This document shows positions 18,135 to 27,911 of a stretch of 49,362 bases of DNA, piece after piece. The stretch's first letter is position 1, and each line of letters starts with the position of its first letter. The DNA is from Nostoc sp. NOS(2021) (GTDB lineage Bacteria; Cyanobacteriota; Cyanobacteriia; Cyanobacteriales; Nostocaceae): assembly GCF_017115025.1 (NCBI RefSeq), contig NZ_JABXKM010000034.1:8217-57578 (forward strand), written 5' to 3'. The position numbers and the translations under genes were made by a program. Below the pieces are notes generated by a model. It searched no databases, had not been told where the DNA came from, and worked only from the letters and a program-made list of their open reading frames with translations.

Positions 18135-19994
18135 ATGAGCTTTAGATACTTCAAGCATTTGTTGAGATTTAGTTCAATCCAAAGCATTATTGTTTTGGCT
18201 CTCATATCAATTCCTAACTTGTGTGGTGCATCTGCCCAGACTACTCCTAAAGGTGGAATTGACTGGATTTTAGTAGTAGATACTTCTGCTTCCATGCGTG
18301 GTGTCGGTGGAACGAAAAATATTTTTGAACCAGTAAAGAATTCTATTACTGAATTTGTGAACACGGCCAGATTAGGCGATACCGTTACTATTTATAGTTT
18401 CGATCAAGATGTCACCTTAAATGCCAATGATGTCAGTATTAATAGTAATGCAGATAGAGGAAAACTCAAGCAAATAATTAGCTCACTTCAAGCTCAGGGT
18501 ATGCGTACTTATACAGGTAAGGCTGTGCAAAAGGCTTTGCAACATTCTGCCTTTTTAAACAAACGTGCTGATGCTCTTGGTCGTACTGTCAGCATAGTTT
18601 TTTTGACAGATGGATTAGAAGATGTGCGTGGTATTCCTAATCCTATTTCTATTCCTAGCAATACCCAACTTTTACCTGATCAACAATGCAAGCCCTATAT
18701 ATTTTTTGTGTCTTTAGGATTAAAAGAACACGAAAAGCAGCTGAATGACTTTGCTAGTAATCCAGCGCTTTGCGGCAAGGGGCAAGTATTGCGAGATCCT
18801 GGAGGAGTTCAACTTAACAAGCTGGCTGAAAATATCCGACCAGCAATAATTCAACCTAAGCTTGATGTGAATTTACCCACGGCGAATTTGCAACCAGTAT
18901 TACCTGGAACAACTACTGAACCGCTCAATATTAATGGTATTAGTAATGTCAATGGTAAGGTAAGTTTGCAACTGGAAGATCCTCAGCAAAGTGGTATTCG
19001 CTTAATTCCACCCGATCGCACCATCGAGTTAGTTGCTAATCAAGCAACAGTCATTCCCGTGCGTTTGCAGATACCAGCAGAGGCAAAGGGGGGCGCTAGT
19101 CGCTTGCGCTTGGTGTTGACGATCGCAGACCAAGCGATGTCTGGCGACAAGCCGCAAGGCGTCAACGCACCGATTACAATTGACCTACCTATAACCATTA
19201 AGTCAAAACTACAAATACAACCGACAAAGATAGATTTTGGCTCAATAGAAGCAGGTAAAACCACTGAAACCCAAAGTTTGCTAGTTAACACCAATATATC
19301 TGGAACAGCTAGCTTACAACTGCAAGGCAATTCCAAAGACGTTTCGATAGCAGAACCTTCAGCAGCTATATCCTTAGAACCAGGAGAAACTAAAATCCCT
19401 GTGCAGTTGCAGGTTACTGATAGCAATTTTGCAGGCGATCGCACTTTTACCTTAGTCCTAACCCCAGATAATCCGATTGTTAGTCCTATCAGTGCGGGAG
19501 TTCATCTGTATATTTTGATGCCACTGGGACGAAAAATAATCATTTGGTCGCTCTTAGGGCTGTTGGTGTTGTTAATTGCCCTGATAGTAGTTTGTCTGAT
19601 TCAACGTAAAACCCCCTTGGAATTAGTCGAACATTTCCGTAACCGTAAGTATTTAGAAGGGGCGCTGGTAGTGCTGGAACCACTGCCACAATCATCGGAA
19701 GACCAAGAGATTAGTCTCACTCACCAGCACAAAAACAAAGTGTGCTTAAGTGAATTAATACCAGTAATAGCTGCGACCAATTCTGATGCCGAGTTAGTCA
19801 CAGTTTGGCGGGCAGGCAAAAAGAATATAGATTTACATTGTTTGAAAGGTGTAATTTTTGTGAACACTAAAAATATAAATACTGATGAACTCTACGACGA
19901 GGACATTATCGAGATTGGCAACGTTAGGCTGCAATTTAACTGGATTGAACACCAAAGACCCTCTGAGTTAAGCAGTGGGCAGACAAACTCTTGA
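18135..19994 (+). CDS. Membrane-anchored VWA-domain protein with FHA-like tail
   Basis: First gene of the operon, 619 residues. An N-terminal signal or anchor (IIVLALISIPNLCGASAQ) precedes a von Willebrand A domain (about 42-235). Its metal-binding MIDAS motif is complete: DTSAS, the distal Thr in RTYTGKA and the Asp in LTDGLED. Two or three beta-sandwich repeats follow (about 240-455; LQIQPTKIDFGSIEAGKTTE starts an Ig-like unit). A single membrane helix (about 470-490) leads to a cytoplasmic end of about 130 residues. That end closes with DELYDEDIIEIGNVRLQFNW, which resembles the last strands of an FHA domain. So VWA and sandwich domains face outward and the FHA-like part faces the cytoplasm, toward the tubulin-like protein encoded 20 bp downstream. 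RBS GGAGG supports the start. Confidence 0.85.
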   Translation: MSFRYFKHLLRFSSIQSIIVLALISIPNLCGASAQTTPKGGIDWILVVDTSASMRGVGGTKNIFEPVKNSITEFVNTARLGDTVTIYSFDQDVTLNANDVSINSNADRGKLKQIISSLQAQGMRTYTGKAVQKALQHSAFLNKRADALGRTVSIVFLTDGLEDVRGIPNPISIPSNTQLLPDQQCKPYIFFVSLGLKEHEKQLNDFASNPALCGKGQVLRDPGGVQLNKLAENIRPAIIQPKLDVNLPTANLQPVLPGTTTEPLNINGISNVNGKVSLQLEDPQQSGIRLIPPDRTIELVANQATVIPVRLQIPAEAKGGASRLRLVLTIADQAMSGDKPQGVNAPITIDLPITIKSKLQIQPTKIDFGSIEAGKTTETQSLLVNTNISGTASLQLQGNSKDVSIAEPSAAISLEPGETKIPVQLQVTDSNFAGDRTFTLVLTPDNPIVSPISAGVHLYILMPLGRKIIIWSLLGLLVLLIALIVVCLIQRKTPLELVEHFRNRKYLEGALVVLEPLPQSSEDQEISLTHQHKNKVCLSELIPVIAATNSDAELVTVWRAGKKNIDLHCLKGVIFVNTKNINTDELYDEDIIEIGNVRLQFNWIEHQRPSELSSGQTNS

Positions 19995-20014
19995 ATAATA
20001 TCACAGGAAAATGA

Positions 20015-22762
20015 ATGTTAAGTCCCACGGTTGTGCGTCCCACGGTTGTTTTTCGTCCTACCGTTGTTATCGGGTTAGGAGGAACGGGTTATGAAGTTGT
20101 ACTCAAACTCAAAAAGCGATTTATAGATGTTTACGGTTCAGTACCAGAAGTTATTCGTTTTATTTCGATTGATACTACGGAAAACATCCAAGAACGAGAA
20201 AAATCACCCGATGGCACCAAGGTGATCTTAGAACCTAATGAACTTTATGCCATCTCTGTAGCAAATCCCCTACCGCTAACACGTAATGACCACATCGCTG
20301 AATGGTGGCCTAGGGACATTTCAGCAGCCAGCCTGATCAGTGGTGCCGGACAGATTCGCGCACGGGGACGGCTGGCTTTATTTGCTAAAGTAGCCGATAT
20401 TGACGCTTTAATTGCTCAAGCAATCAATGCTGTCCGCGAAATTCGCACTAACAAACAAGCATTTTCAGATAACTTTCAAGTTTCCAGCCGCGATGGTGTT
20501 GAAGTTTTTATTGTTGGCAGTTTGGCTGGTGGGACGGGCAGTGGTACATTCTTAGATGTGGCATTTTTAACACGAGAACGTCTTAATAATTTTTCTAATA
20601 TTACGGGGGTATTTGTTTTACCGAGAGTGTTTGCCAATATTCCCCAAACTCATTTGGTGAAATCTAATGCTTATGGCGCTCTCAAGGAAATCGAACACTT
20701 TTGGGGATTGTCACCGTCTAATAGCATTGAGATTGATTATGGGATCAGAAAAGTCAAAGCCGATCGCCCTCCATTTGATGCGGTATTTTTAATTGACGGC
20801 GTTAACAAAAATGGAACTGTAGTCGGTCGTCCAGATGATTTGCAAAATTTAGTTGCAGATGGTTTGTACATTCAGATTGGTTCTCAAATCGGTCTAGACG
20901 CTGCTAACGTTGCTGATAACATTCGGGCTTATCTGGCAACTGGTGAAAAAATTCGCGGACGCAATATAAATTACTGTAGTTTTGGCTTTGCTACCCTGAC
21001 TCTGCCAGTACAACAATATGAGCGGATGAAATTAGAAGACGCTCAAAACTTGTTAAAGAATGAGTTAATGGCATCTACCCCAATAATCGATTTAGAAAAT
21101 GAAATCACCCGATTTTTAGAAGATTGCAACTTAGCAGAAGTGACTACTGTCCTGAATGCGTTAACTGAAAGCGATCGCGGCGGACAAATCAAACCCGAAT
21201 TCCGAATTGGCGAAATGCGTTACGATCACACAGCTTTGCCGACGATCAAAGAACTTTACAAACGGCAGTTAGATCAATTTGAACAACGAACGGCTCAAGA
21301 ATTGGGATTGAGTTTTTATCGCTTACAGCAGACTACAACTGCTGCGATCGCAACTTTCTGGGAGCGGAGTCTTAACCGTCCCAATGGACTAGCTTATGTC
21401 TTGCAATTTTTAACCAGACTTTCTCAAAAATTGGATGAATTGCAGCAGAGTGTACAGGGCAAATCCCAAGAAGCGAAATCAAACTTCAATGCTTTGAAAT
21501 TAGAAACCCATGAGCAAAAGCTTAAAGAAGCTTCAGAAACTTTTTTTAAAAATAAAAATACTATTCAAGCAGCTTGCCAGAGGTACAAAGAACGGGCTGA
21601 CCAAAAGTGGAAAACTTATTTACATTGGAAGCGGTGTGATAAAGCGGCTGAACTGTATGGTGTGTTGCGGGCTAAGGTAGAAGAAATCCAGGAAAAATGC
21701 CAACGTCTACACAGCAACTTAGATAAAGTTTATCGAGATTTAGAACAGAGTTATCACGAGGTCAATCGTCAAGGAAGTAACGATAATCCTTTTATTCACA
21801 CCATTCAGCGGATCAATCTGCAATCGAAACGTCCCAAAGTTGCTGGCGAAGATTTTATCCGTTGGCATCGAGAACAGTCTGAAAGTTTAACAAATTGGTC
21901 TGAGAAAAAAGCTGAAGATGTCAAGAACGAAATTCTAAAATTTGTCGATGAAGCTTACTATCCTCTTACCAGTATGACTGTTGAGCAAGTTTTAGCAGAT
22001 AGTAATCCAGAAGATGCCGGACAAGATTTGCAACAACTTGGTAAACTTGCAGTTCCTCTTTGGCAATATGAACTATCGGAAATTCCCATTCAACAGCAGC
22101 ATTTAATCACAGAATTTTATTACTACGGAGTAGAGAGTAACAATACAATTTTTAGCAATCCGCCTCTTTCTAGTCGCTTGCCGAGAGGAAATAATAATCC
22201 TTCTTTCGTACCGACGGGCGAACCCCATAAGGTAATGCTGTTTCGAGTGGAAGTCGGTGTCCCCTTATTTGCCTTCAACGGAATGAAGGATCTAGAGTCA
22301 GCTTATCTAGATCCGAATAAAGTCTTTAAGCACTTACATCGCAATTGGACAAACTTACCCAATTTAATTCCACAGGAAGATGATGGTGGGGCATTGCGTT
22401 GGTTTGCCTTAGCGTTGGCACCCGATCCATATAAATTAATTGTAAATCAGAGCAAGAAATATTTTGTTTCTACAGAACAAGCGAAAAGATCAGATGACGG
22501 AGTTTTGCTTTTGGGAGATACTCGCAAGTCAGCATTTCAATCTTTCAAACGTAATTTGCCTCTAGTTCAAGAAATTGCTAACAAAGTTGAGCGTATTACT
22601 TACGAAGACAAAGAAAAGGCCAAATCTACCCTGAAGAGTTACATTAAGCACCTGAATCAGCTTTTAAAAGATGGCAACATTAATGCCCTGATTCAAGAAC
22701 AAGTAGAAATGGAAATCCAAGAAATTGAAGCTTACCTGAAAGATTTAGATGTGATTAATTAG
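20015..22762 (+). CDS. Tubulin/FtsZ-like GTPase (tubulin_2-type), large
   Basis: Second gene of the operon, 915 residues. The N-terminal third follows the tubulin/FtsZ GTP-binding fold: the first loop VIGLGGTGYE (about 18-27), and the T4 signature loop SLAGGTGSGTFLDVA with GGTGSGT at 172-178. VFVLPRVFANIP and the later NAYGALKEIEHFW are the next strand and helix. Residues about 440-660 form a long helical, coiled-coil-rich insertion. The C-terminal part (about 700-915) has mixed alpha/beta character. No membrane segment is visible. It is much larger than FtsZ (about 400 residues) and belongs with the large bacterial tubulin-like proteins predicted to act in membrane remodelling. GTP binding is well supported by motif; polymerisation is inferred. 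Confidence 0.87.
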   Translation: MLSPTVVRPTVVFRPTVVIGLGGTGYEVVLKLKKRFIDVYGSVPEVIRFISIDTTENIQEREKSPDGTKVILEPNELYAISVANPLPLTRNDHIAEWWPRDISAASLISGAGQIRARGRLALFAKVADIDALIAQAINAVREIRTNKQAFSDNFQVSSRDGVEVFIVGSLAGGTGSGTFLDVAFLTRERLNNFSNITGVFVLPRVFANIPQTHLVKSNAYGALKEIEHFWGLSPSNSIEIDYGIRKVKADRPPFDAVFLIDGVNKNGTVVGRPDDLQNLVADGLYIQIGSQIGLDAANVADNIRAYLATGEKIRGRNINYCSFGFATLTLPVQQYERMKLEDAQNLLKNELMASTPIIDLENEITRFLEDCNLAEVTTVLNALTESDRGGQIKPEFRIGEMRYDHTALPTIKELYKRQLDQFEQRTAQELGLSFYRLQQTTTAAIATFWERSLNRPNGLAYVLQFLTRLSQKLDELQQSVQGKSQEAKSNFNALKLETHEQKLKEASETFFKNKNTIQAACQRYKERADQKWKTYLHWKRCDKAAELYGVLRAKVEEIQEKCQRLHSNLDKVYRDLEQSYHEVNRQGSNDNPFIHTIQRINLQSKRPKVAGEDFIRWHREQSESLTNWSEKKAEDVKNEILKFVDEAYYPLTSMTVEQVLADSNPEDAGQDLQQLGKLAVPLWQYELSEIPIQQQHLITEFYYYGVESNNTIFSNPPLSSRLPRGNNNPSFVPTGEPHKVMLFRVEVGVPLFAFNGMKDLESAYLDPNKVFKHLHRNWTNLPNLIPQEDDGGALRWFALALAPDPYKLIVNQSKKYFVSTEQAKRSDDGVLLLGDTRKSAFQSFKRNLPLVQEIANKVERITYEDKEKAKSTLKSYIKHLNQLLKDGNINALIQEQVEMEIQEIEAYLKDLDVIN

Positions 22763-22792
22763 CCCTGTATTTTGCGCTCTAAGAGTGTCCTC

Positions 22793-25700
22793 ATGCCAAA
22801 ACCAACTATTTTACTTGCACTCGATCCTCACAGTGCCGCTTTTTGTGCAGCCATTAAACGGCAACTGCAAGAATTTCCAGCCGAGCAAAGGTGTTTAATT
22901 CAAACTTATACTTTAACTTGGGATGGTCAAACTTTTGGCTTTAGTGGTGAGTTAGATCAGTTTGCTGACACAAGTTTTGATCTCGCTCAAACTCATAGTA
23001 AACAAGCTTATGTCTCCAAAATTCGGACTCAGTTCACCGAAGCGACTGGCGAACTGCAAACTGCACTGATCGAATTATTGAAAACGGCTGATCAATCAAA
23101 AGAAGCGATCGCAGCTAAACGCCAAGGAATGGAAATCAGCAGCAGCCATCGAATATATCTCATGCTGTCAGTTAGCAATCAATTTACTAGGGGAGTTGTT
23201 TTTGAAATAGTACGCTTGATTCGTTGGCTATTTACTAAGTATTTCACACATATTCCTTACAGCTTAGAAGCTTTATTGTTACTACCAGGGTTATTTACCC
23301 AAGCCACAACTACTGATTACGGTGCTGCTTACGCGCTTCTGAAAGAGTTAGATTACAAAATGACTACTGGAGTTGCGATTACAGGTACTCAAAAAGCACC
23401 ACCTTTTGATAACTGCTGGCTGATGGATGAGCAAATTGGGGGACTGAAGGATAATTTGCCCAGCTATGCTGATGCTTTGGCAGGTTTTCTCACCGTGGAA
23501 CCGGAAACCAACGGCTTATTAATTGGCACACAAAAAGTCCGGGGGAAAATACCCGCCTATAGTGCATTTGGCTATGGAGAGCTATTTTTTGCAGGGGAAA
23601 CAACAATTAACCGTTTGAGTTCCGCCTTAGCTGCCGATATTTTGATGGAGCAGTTTTTACCGAAGCCAGAATTCACTCCAGAAGCAATTCGCAAATGTCT
23701 CTTAGATGCCAAAGGATTTGTACTCAGCGAAGATTTCAGCAATGCTTTTCTCGGATTAGAACGAGACAATGGCAAACCAGTTTGGCAAGATTTTAATCCG
23801 CGCCTTGAGATGCATACAGGGCAGGCTCAAGAATATGGAATGGAATTGCAGCGTGCTTTTCGGCAATTTGAAAATAAAGAGCTACTTTCCTATAAGCGCA
23901 CCCTGGAAAATTGTTGTAAACAATTACAGATAACATTAACCGCCTTCTTAGACCGCACCATTAATAATTATGCTGATGCTACACCTAGAGGTTTGCATGA
24001 AGTAGCTAGGCTATTAAACATATTGACCTTTTTGTATTTGGAACTGCAAACGGATGCCATTGGCGATCAATCGCAGAATCTGGTTACAGAACTGCGTGTG
24101 GCTGAAGCATTTCTCGACTCAAGATTGCAGGTAACAATTAACCAAGAAATTACCCAAAAGCTGCTCAACCAAATTCTGTCCTTAAAATCGCGGCAGCAAC
24201 AATTACAAGATATTTTAGCTGAAAGAAATTCTGAAGAACAACTGCAAGAGCTACAAACAACTCAGAAACAGCTAGAAACGGCAATTGCTGACTATCGCCA
24301 AGAGTTGAATGCAGAAATTGAACAAACTCGAAAAATTCGTTTTATAGCGATCGCTGGCGCTCGTGAACAAGCCGCAGCTGTGATCGTTGTAGCTCAAAAT
24401 CACCTAACTGCCATTGAAACTCAACTTGAAACAGCCACAGATCAACTAAATGAACTGTTAACAGAAGAAAACCAATTTCGATCTCAATATCTCGTCATTT
24501 ATCCTATTTTGGTTGCTACTGCTTTATTCGGCTTGGTGGTTCTGATCGGAATTTTCAATCAATCAACACTATTGCTATTATTGCAAAAGTTTTGGGCTAA
24601 CTTAGTTAGTTACCTGCTTTGGATTGCAGTAACAATTCTGGCTTACTTGGGTATCCTTTGGCTCAAGTACAGCACTAATATTCGCGGTCGAATTCAAAAG
24701 GTTCAGAAACAAATTAAACGACTAGAAAGCACTGTAAAATCAACGATTGTAGAATTACGTCGCAACTATAATGAACAATTAAAGTTGGAGTATGATTTAT
24801 ACGCCCAAAATCTTCGCGTCGAGGCATTGAATTATCTGATTAAAACAGTTAAACAAAGGGCTGAGACTTTACGCCAAACTCTTAGCAACTTGTCTGAGAT
24901 ATACAATGATTTGGTTGCTCAACGCGATCGAGCTACGACGAACTTCTCAGAAGTTAGACTCACAGTTCTCACCAATGCAGATATTGATGCTTATTACCAA
25001 AGTTTCCTGACCACACTAACAACTGAGACATTCACTCAGGAACGAATTAGCCGCTCTCAGTCGTGGAAAATTTCTGCTGAAGAATTTCAGAAGCAACTTA
25101 TCCCCTTTGTTCACCAGCAGTTTGAACAATTGAGCAATTTGTCTATTGGGGAAGTATTAAAAAAACCAGATTTAATTGCCGCAAACACTGCAAATTTGCG
25201 TTTGAATCAACTTTATAATAGCGCTAACTTGTTGCTGCGAATTCAGGATATTGACACTAATTTAAACCCAACTTCTCAACGGGAAACTACCCTCTGGGTG
25301 GGGGCAAAAGATAAAGAAGAAATTTTTGCGCTTTACAGTCGCTTTAGTCGCACTTTAACCGCCTTGGTAGCTGAAGATGAGCAGAGATTGTGTGTTTTGA
25401 CCCGTTCATTGGGCTTTCCGGCTTATTTTCTCAGTCAAATTGAGTTTTATCAAGACTGCTATGAACGAACTCAGAGTGAACAGATCGACGAAGATGAAAA
25501 TATTCCCGATTTAATCCCAGAGGAAATTGGCTCTAGTCGGGAATTAAAACTAGCTTATCAAACTTTGCTTTTAGCGATCGCTCTTGGGCTACTATCCCAG
25601 CATTCTCAAGGTGATTATCAATTCAACGGTCGGTCACTTGGTAAAGATCGAGAACAAATTGCCTTAGCTTTAGCAACTGAGTTCACTTTTCAGGAACTCT

Positions 25701-25849
25701 ATGGAAACTTAGATGAACGTATTGAAACATTTGAACGTGATTTTATTTACCATAAATTACAGGAATTAGGAACATCTGCTTCATATTTAAATCATCACGA
25801 AGGTAAGCTTTTAGATCATCTGCTCTCAGAGTATAACCCTCTGAATTAG
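22793..25849 (+). CDS. Coiled-coil membrane protein with degenerate tubulin-like head
   Basis: Third gene of the operon, 1018 residues from the ATG at 22793 (a TTG at 22772 is less likely). The first 240 residues run parallel to the tubulin-like neighbour by eye. RIYLMLSVS stands where that protein has EVFIVGSLA. EALLLLPGLFTQ then matches GVFVLPRVFANI, DYGAAYALLKELDY matches NAYGALKEIEHF, and FDNCWLMDE matches FDAVFLIDG. The GGTGSGT loop is replaced by SNQFTRGV, so GTP binding is probably lost. Long coiled coils follow at about 460-560 and 630-720, flanking two membrane helices (about 566-590 and 600-626). The C-terminal 300 residues are helical. No family name is certain. It may be the membrane anchor of the tubulin-like protein. 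Confidence 0.75.
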   Translation: MPKPTILLALDPHSAAFCAAIKRQLQEFPAEQRCLIQTYTLTWDGQTFGFSGELDQFADTSFDLAQTHSKQAYVSKIRTQFTEATGELQTALIELLKTADQSKEAIAAKRQGMEISSSHRIYLMLSVSNQFTRGVVFEIVRLIRWLFTKYFTHIPYSLEALLLLPGLFTQATTTDYGAAYALLKELDYKMTTGVAITGTQKAPPFDNCWLMDEQIGGLKDNLPSYADALAGFLTVEPETNGLLIGTQKVRGKIPAYSAFGYGELFFAGETTINRLSSALAADILMEQFLPKPEFTPEAIRKCLLDAKGFVLSEDFSNAFLGLERDNGKPVWQDFNPRLEMHTGQAQEYGMELQRAFRQFENKELLSYKRTLENCCKQLQITLTAFLDRTINNYADATPRGLHEVARLLNILTFLYLELQTDAIGDQSQNLVTELRVAEAFLDSRLQVTINQEITQKLLNQILSLKSRQQQLQDILAERNSEEQLQELQTTQKQLETAIADYRQELNAEIEQTRKIRFIAIAGAREQAAAVIVVAQNHLTAIETQLETATDQLNELLTEENQFRSQYLVIYPILVATALFGLVVLIGIFNQSTLLLLLQKFWANLVSYLLWIAVTILAYLGILWLKYSTNIRGRIQKVQKQIKRLESTVKSTIVELRRNYNEQLKLEYDLYAQNLRVEALNYLIKTVKQRAETLRQTLSNLSEIYNDLVAQRDRATTNFSEVRLTVLTNADIDAYYQSFLTTLTTETFTQERISRSQSWKISAEEFQKQLIPFVHQQFEQLSNLSIGEVLKKPDLIAANTANLRLNQLYNSANLLLRIQDIDTNLNPTSQRETTLWVGAKDKEEIFALYSRFSRTLTALVAEDEQRLCVLTRSLGFPAYFLSQIEFYQDCYERTQSEQIDEDENIPDLIPEEIGSSRELKLAYQTLLLAIALGLLSQHSQGDYQFNGRSLGKDREQIALALATEFTFQELYGNLDERIETFERDFIYHKLQELGTSASYLNHHEGKLLDHLLSEYNPLN

Positions 25850-25874
25850 GCGTTAAATCGCCCTATTTATGGTA

Positions 25875-26030
25875 AAATACGGTTCATTTAAGACTTAACT
25901 CTTTACCAAAGTTAATTTTTTTAACGAACCGCAAAGGACGCATTCGCGTAGCGTCTCGTAGAGAAGAACGCAAAGGAAGAGAAGGAAGAGAAGGAAGAGA
26001 AGGAAGAAATGCTTAACTGAACTGTATTGC
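25875..26030. mobile_element. MITE, CAATACGG-ended family, copy B
   Basis: A 156-bp element with ends AATACGGTTCATTTAAG and, reverse-complemented, AATACAGTTCAGTTAAG. The core has TTTTTTTAACGAACCGC, a repeat word with CGTAGCGTCTC, and several GGAAGAGAA units. It is flanked by the exact 9-bp duplication TTTATGGTA (25866-25874 and 26031-26039). It begins 26 bp behind the stop of the last gene of the VWA-tubulin operon and may act as its 3' boundary. Confidence 0.85.
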
Positions 26031-26039
26031 TTTATGGTA

Positions 26040-26381
26040 TGGCGAGAAACGCGAACCATCCATTTTGCAGAACTTAAATTAAAAAAATATCCCATCGTCG
26101 GGGCGTATTGCAATACGCCCCGACGAATGTACTAATCAGCAAAAATTCTGAGTGCGGAGTGTAAAATGATTTCGTGAGCAGGCTTTCAAAGACTCAAATT
26201 GAGCCAAAAAAGTTTTTCAGCCTGTGACAAGCTAATTTCAAAGTAGCCGATTATGCACAAAGCAGTTATTAAAGAGATGAAGATAAATCGTTTCATATTT
26301 TCCTCGAAATAAGATTTTCTGACATCTAGTTGTTCAGGGTTATTTGACAAAACTGAGTGCTTTGTATGATTGCACTTTCAT
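26040..26381. other. Intergenic gap between MITE copy B and the NicO gene
   Basis: About 340 bp with no gene. A short hairpin-prone word (CGTCGGGGCGTATTGCAATA, near 26096-26115) continues into CGCCCCGACG, giving a near-perfect palindrome at about 26097-26125 that could end transcription from either side. The rest is AT-rich and unremarkable. Confidence 0.5.
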
Positions 26382-27869
26382 CTAGTTCCAGGGATGAGCT
26401 AGCAAAGCCTGGGAAGTAATACCTAAGCCAATTAGGGTGATACAGAAGGCGCTTGCCACTGGTAACATTTTTATCCTGGGTATCTGGAATGGTAAATGCT
26501 CAAACCGATCCTTGGCGTAGACTAGCATTAACCCGATTCCAGTTAATACTGCTGCTAGACCTAAGCTAAAGGCCGATACCAACGCTAATCCAAAGCCAAT
26601 TCGTCCCAGCGCGATCGCACTCAGCAACACTACTAAGGCTGAAGGACAAGGTAATAAGCCGCCCGATACTCCCAGCGCTAGTAGGCTAGACCACTTCATA
26701 GAAGTTACATCACCGTCAGGCGGTAGATGCGAATGCTCATGGTGTAGATGGTTGTGGTGATGATGCGAGTCATGGCTGTGTTGATGACTATGTACATGGT
26801 CATGTGAATGAGAAACCTGAGTCCCCTGCAATCGACTGATAAACAAATTCAGACCAATTACAGTTACCAGTACCCCAGAGATTACGCTTAACCAAGGGTA
26901 CAATTGCTCTGTCAAAATAAATTGGGATGTGCCAAGAGTAACCAGCCCTAGAGCAAATATGCCAGCAGTATGGGTAATCGTTATAATCAGCCCCAAAAAT
27001 AGGGCTTGTTGGGCATTACTACGGGAACCCACCAAATAAGCACCGACTAGCGTTTTCCCATGACCAGGGGACAAAGCGTGTAAACCACCCCAGAAAAAGG
27101 CGATCGCTAGAGCTATTAGGATAGTCAAGAAATTATGATTTTCCTGGGTAATTAGGTTAGTAAAGACATCATTACTTCTTCCTGTCAAAGCATTATCTGA
27201 GCGGCTGGATGATTTAACAGACGCTGAAGGCGCTTGTTCACTTGATATCAGAGACGGATTGAGTTTAAAGGAGATCCGACGCTGGTCGAGAGGACTGCTA
27301 AGTAACTTAGTAGGGTAATCTCTCAAACGGTTGCTAATACTCAAAGAGGTGAAATCACCTTGAATAGGAACGCCATTTGCAGCCACAGTAATTTCACGCC
27401 AGCCTAAACGCTGGGGATAAAACTGATCTTCAAATATTAACTCATTCGCGCCTACTAACTCCGTTGTCCCCTGAAAATTACAACTCAGCCGCAGTGTAGA
27501 TAATCCTCCTACACCTGGAGGAAATTCGACTGTTGATTTGATCAAAGACAGTGCTAAAGGCTGTTTATTGATCAACACTTCCAGGTGTGAGTTGACTTCC
27601 TGGCATTTTTGGTTAGGGTATTGAACCGTCTCTATAGGTTCAGCTTTGCGATCGCGATTAGTATCTAAGTGATTAATCTCCTGAAAAGCAGGAATCTCTG
27701 CCATGTCTAGAACATAATCAATCCCCACACCATCGGTTGCTACCTGTACTCCTGCGTAGTGATTGATGGTGAAATTACCTAAAGGATGGGCATTTGCCCT
27801 CGGCATCCAAAATAAACATATTGCGATGATTGCAGTACTCCAAGCGAAGCAATGTAGCAGCTTTTTCAT
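26382..27869 (-). CDS. NicO-type nickel/cobalt transporter with His-rich loop
   Basis: A 495-residue inner-membrane protein. A signal peptide (cleaved near RANAHPLGN) is followed by an extracytoplasmic beta-rich domain of about 200 residues with HPLGNFTINHY. A six- to seven-helix transporter domain begins near 250. GLHALSPGHGKTLVGAYLVG is the hallmark of the NicO/RcnA family. An extremely His-rich loop (about 351-385, alternating H with S, D, N) separates two helix groups and should bind metal ions. The family exports or imports Ni2+/Co2+; direction cannot be told. RBS GGAGG lies just upstream. The DUF4331 and TPR genes upstream on the same strand may be co-functional, but a MITE now sits in between. 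Confidence 0.87.
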   Translation of the reverse strand: MKKLLHCFAWSTAIIAICLFWMPRANAHPLGNFTINHYAGVQVATDGVGIDYVLDMAEIPAFQEINHLDTNRDRKAEPIETVQYPNQKCQEVNSHLEVLINKQPLALSLIKSTVEFPPGVGGLSTLRLSCNFQGTTELVGANELIFEDQFYPQRLGWREITVAANGVPIQGDFTSLSISNRLRDYPTKLLSSPLDQRRISFKLNPSLISSEQAPSASVKSSSRSDNALTGRSNDVFTNLITQENHNFLTILIALAIAFFWGGLHALSPGHGKTLVGAYLVGSRSNAQQALFLGLIITITHTAGIFALGLVTLGTSQFILTEQLYPWLSVISGVLVTVIGLNLFISRLQGTQVSHSHDHVHSHQHSHDSHHHHNHLHHEHSHLPPDGDVTSMKWSSLLALGVSGGLLPCPSALVVLLSAIALGRIGFGLALVSAFSLGLAAVLTGIGLMLVYAKDRFEHLPFQIPRIKMLPVASAFCITLIGLGITSQALLAHPWN

Positions 27870-27911
27870 CTAAACCTCCAAAAGACCTTAGTCCGGCATA
27901 AACCTAAAATC

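Noticed and set aside
25895..26113. 72-codon minus-strand frame
   Set aside because: Lies mostly inside MITE copy B; the FLLFLLFL stretch is simply the GGAAGAGAA repeat translated.
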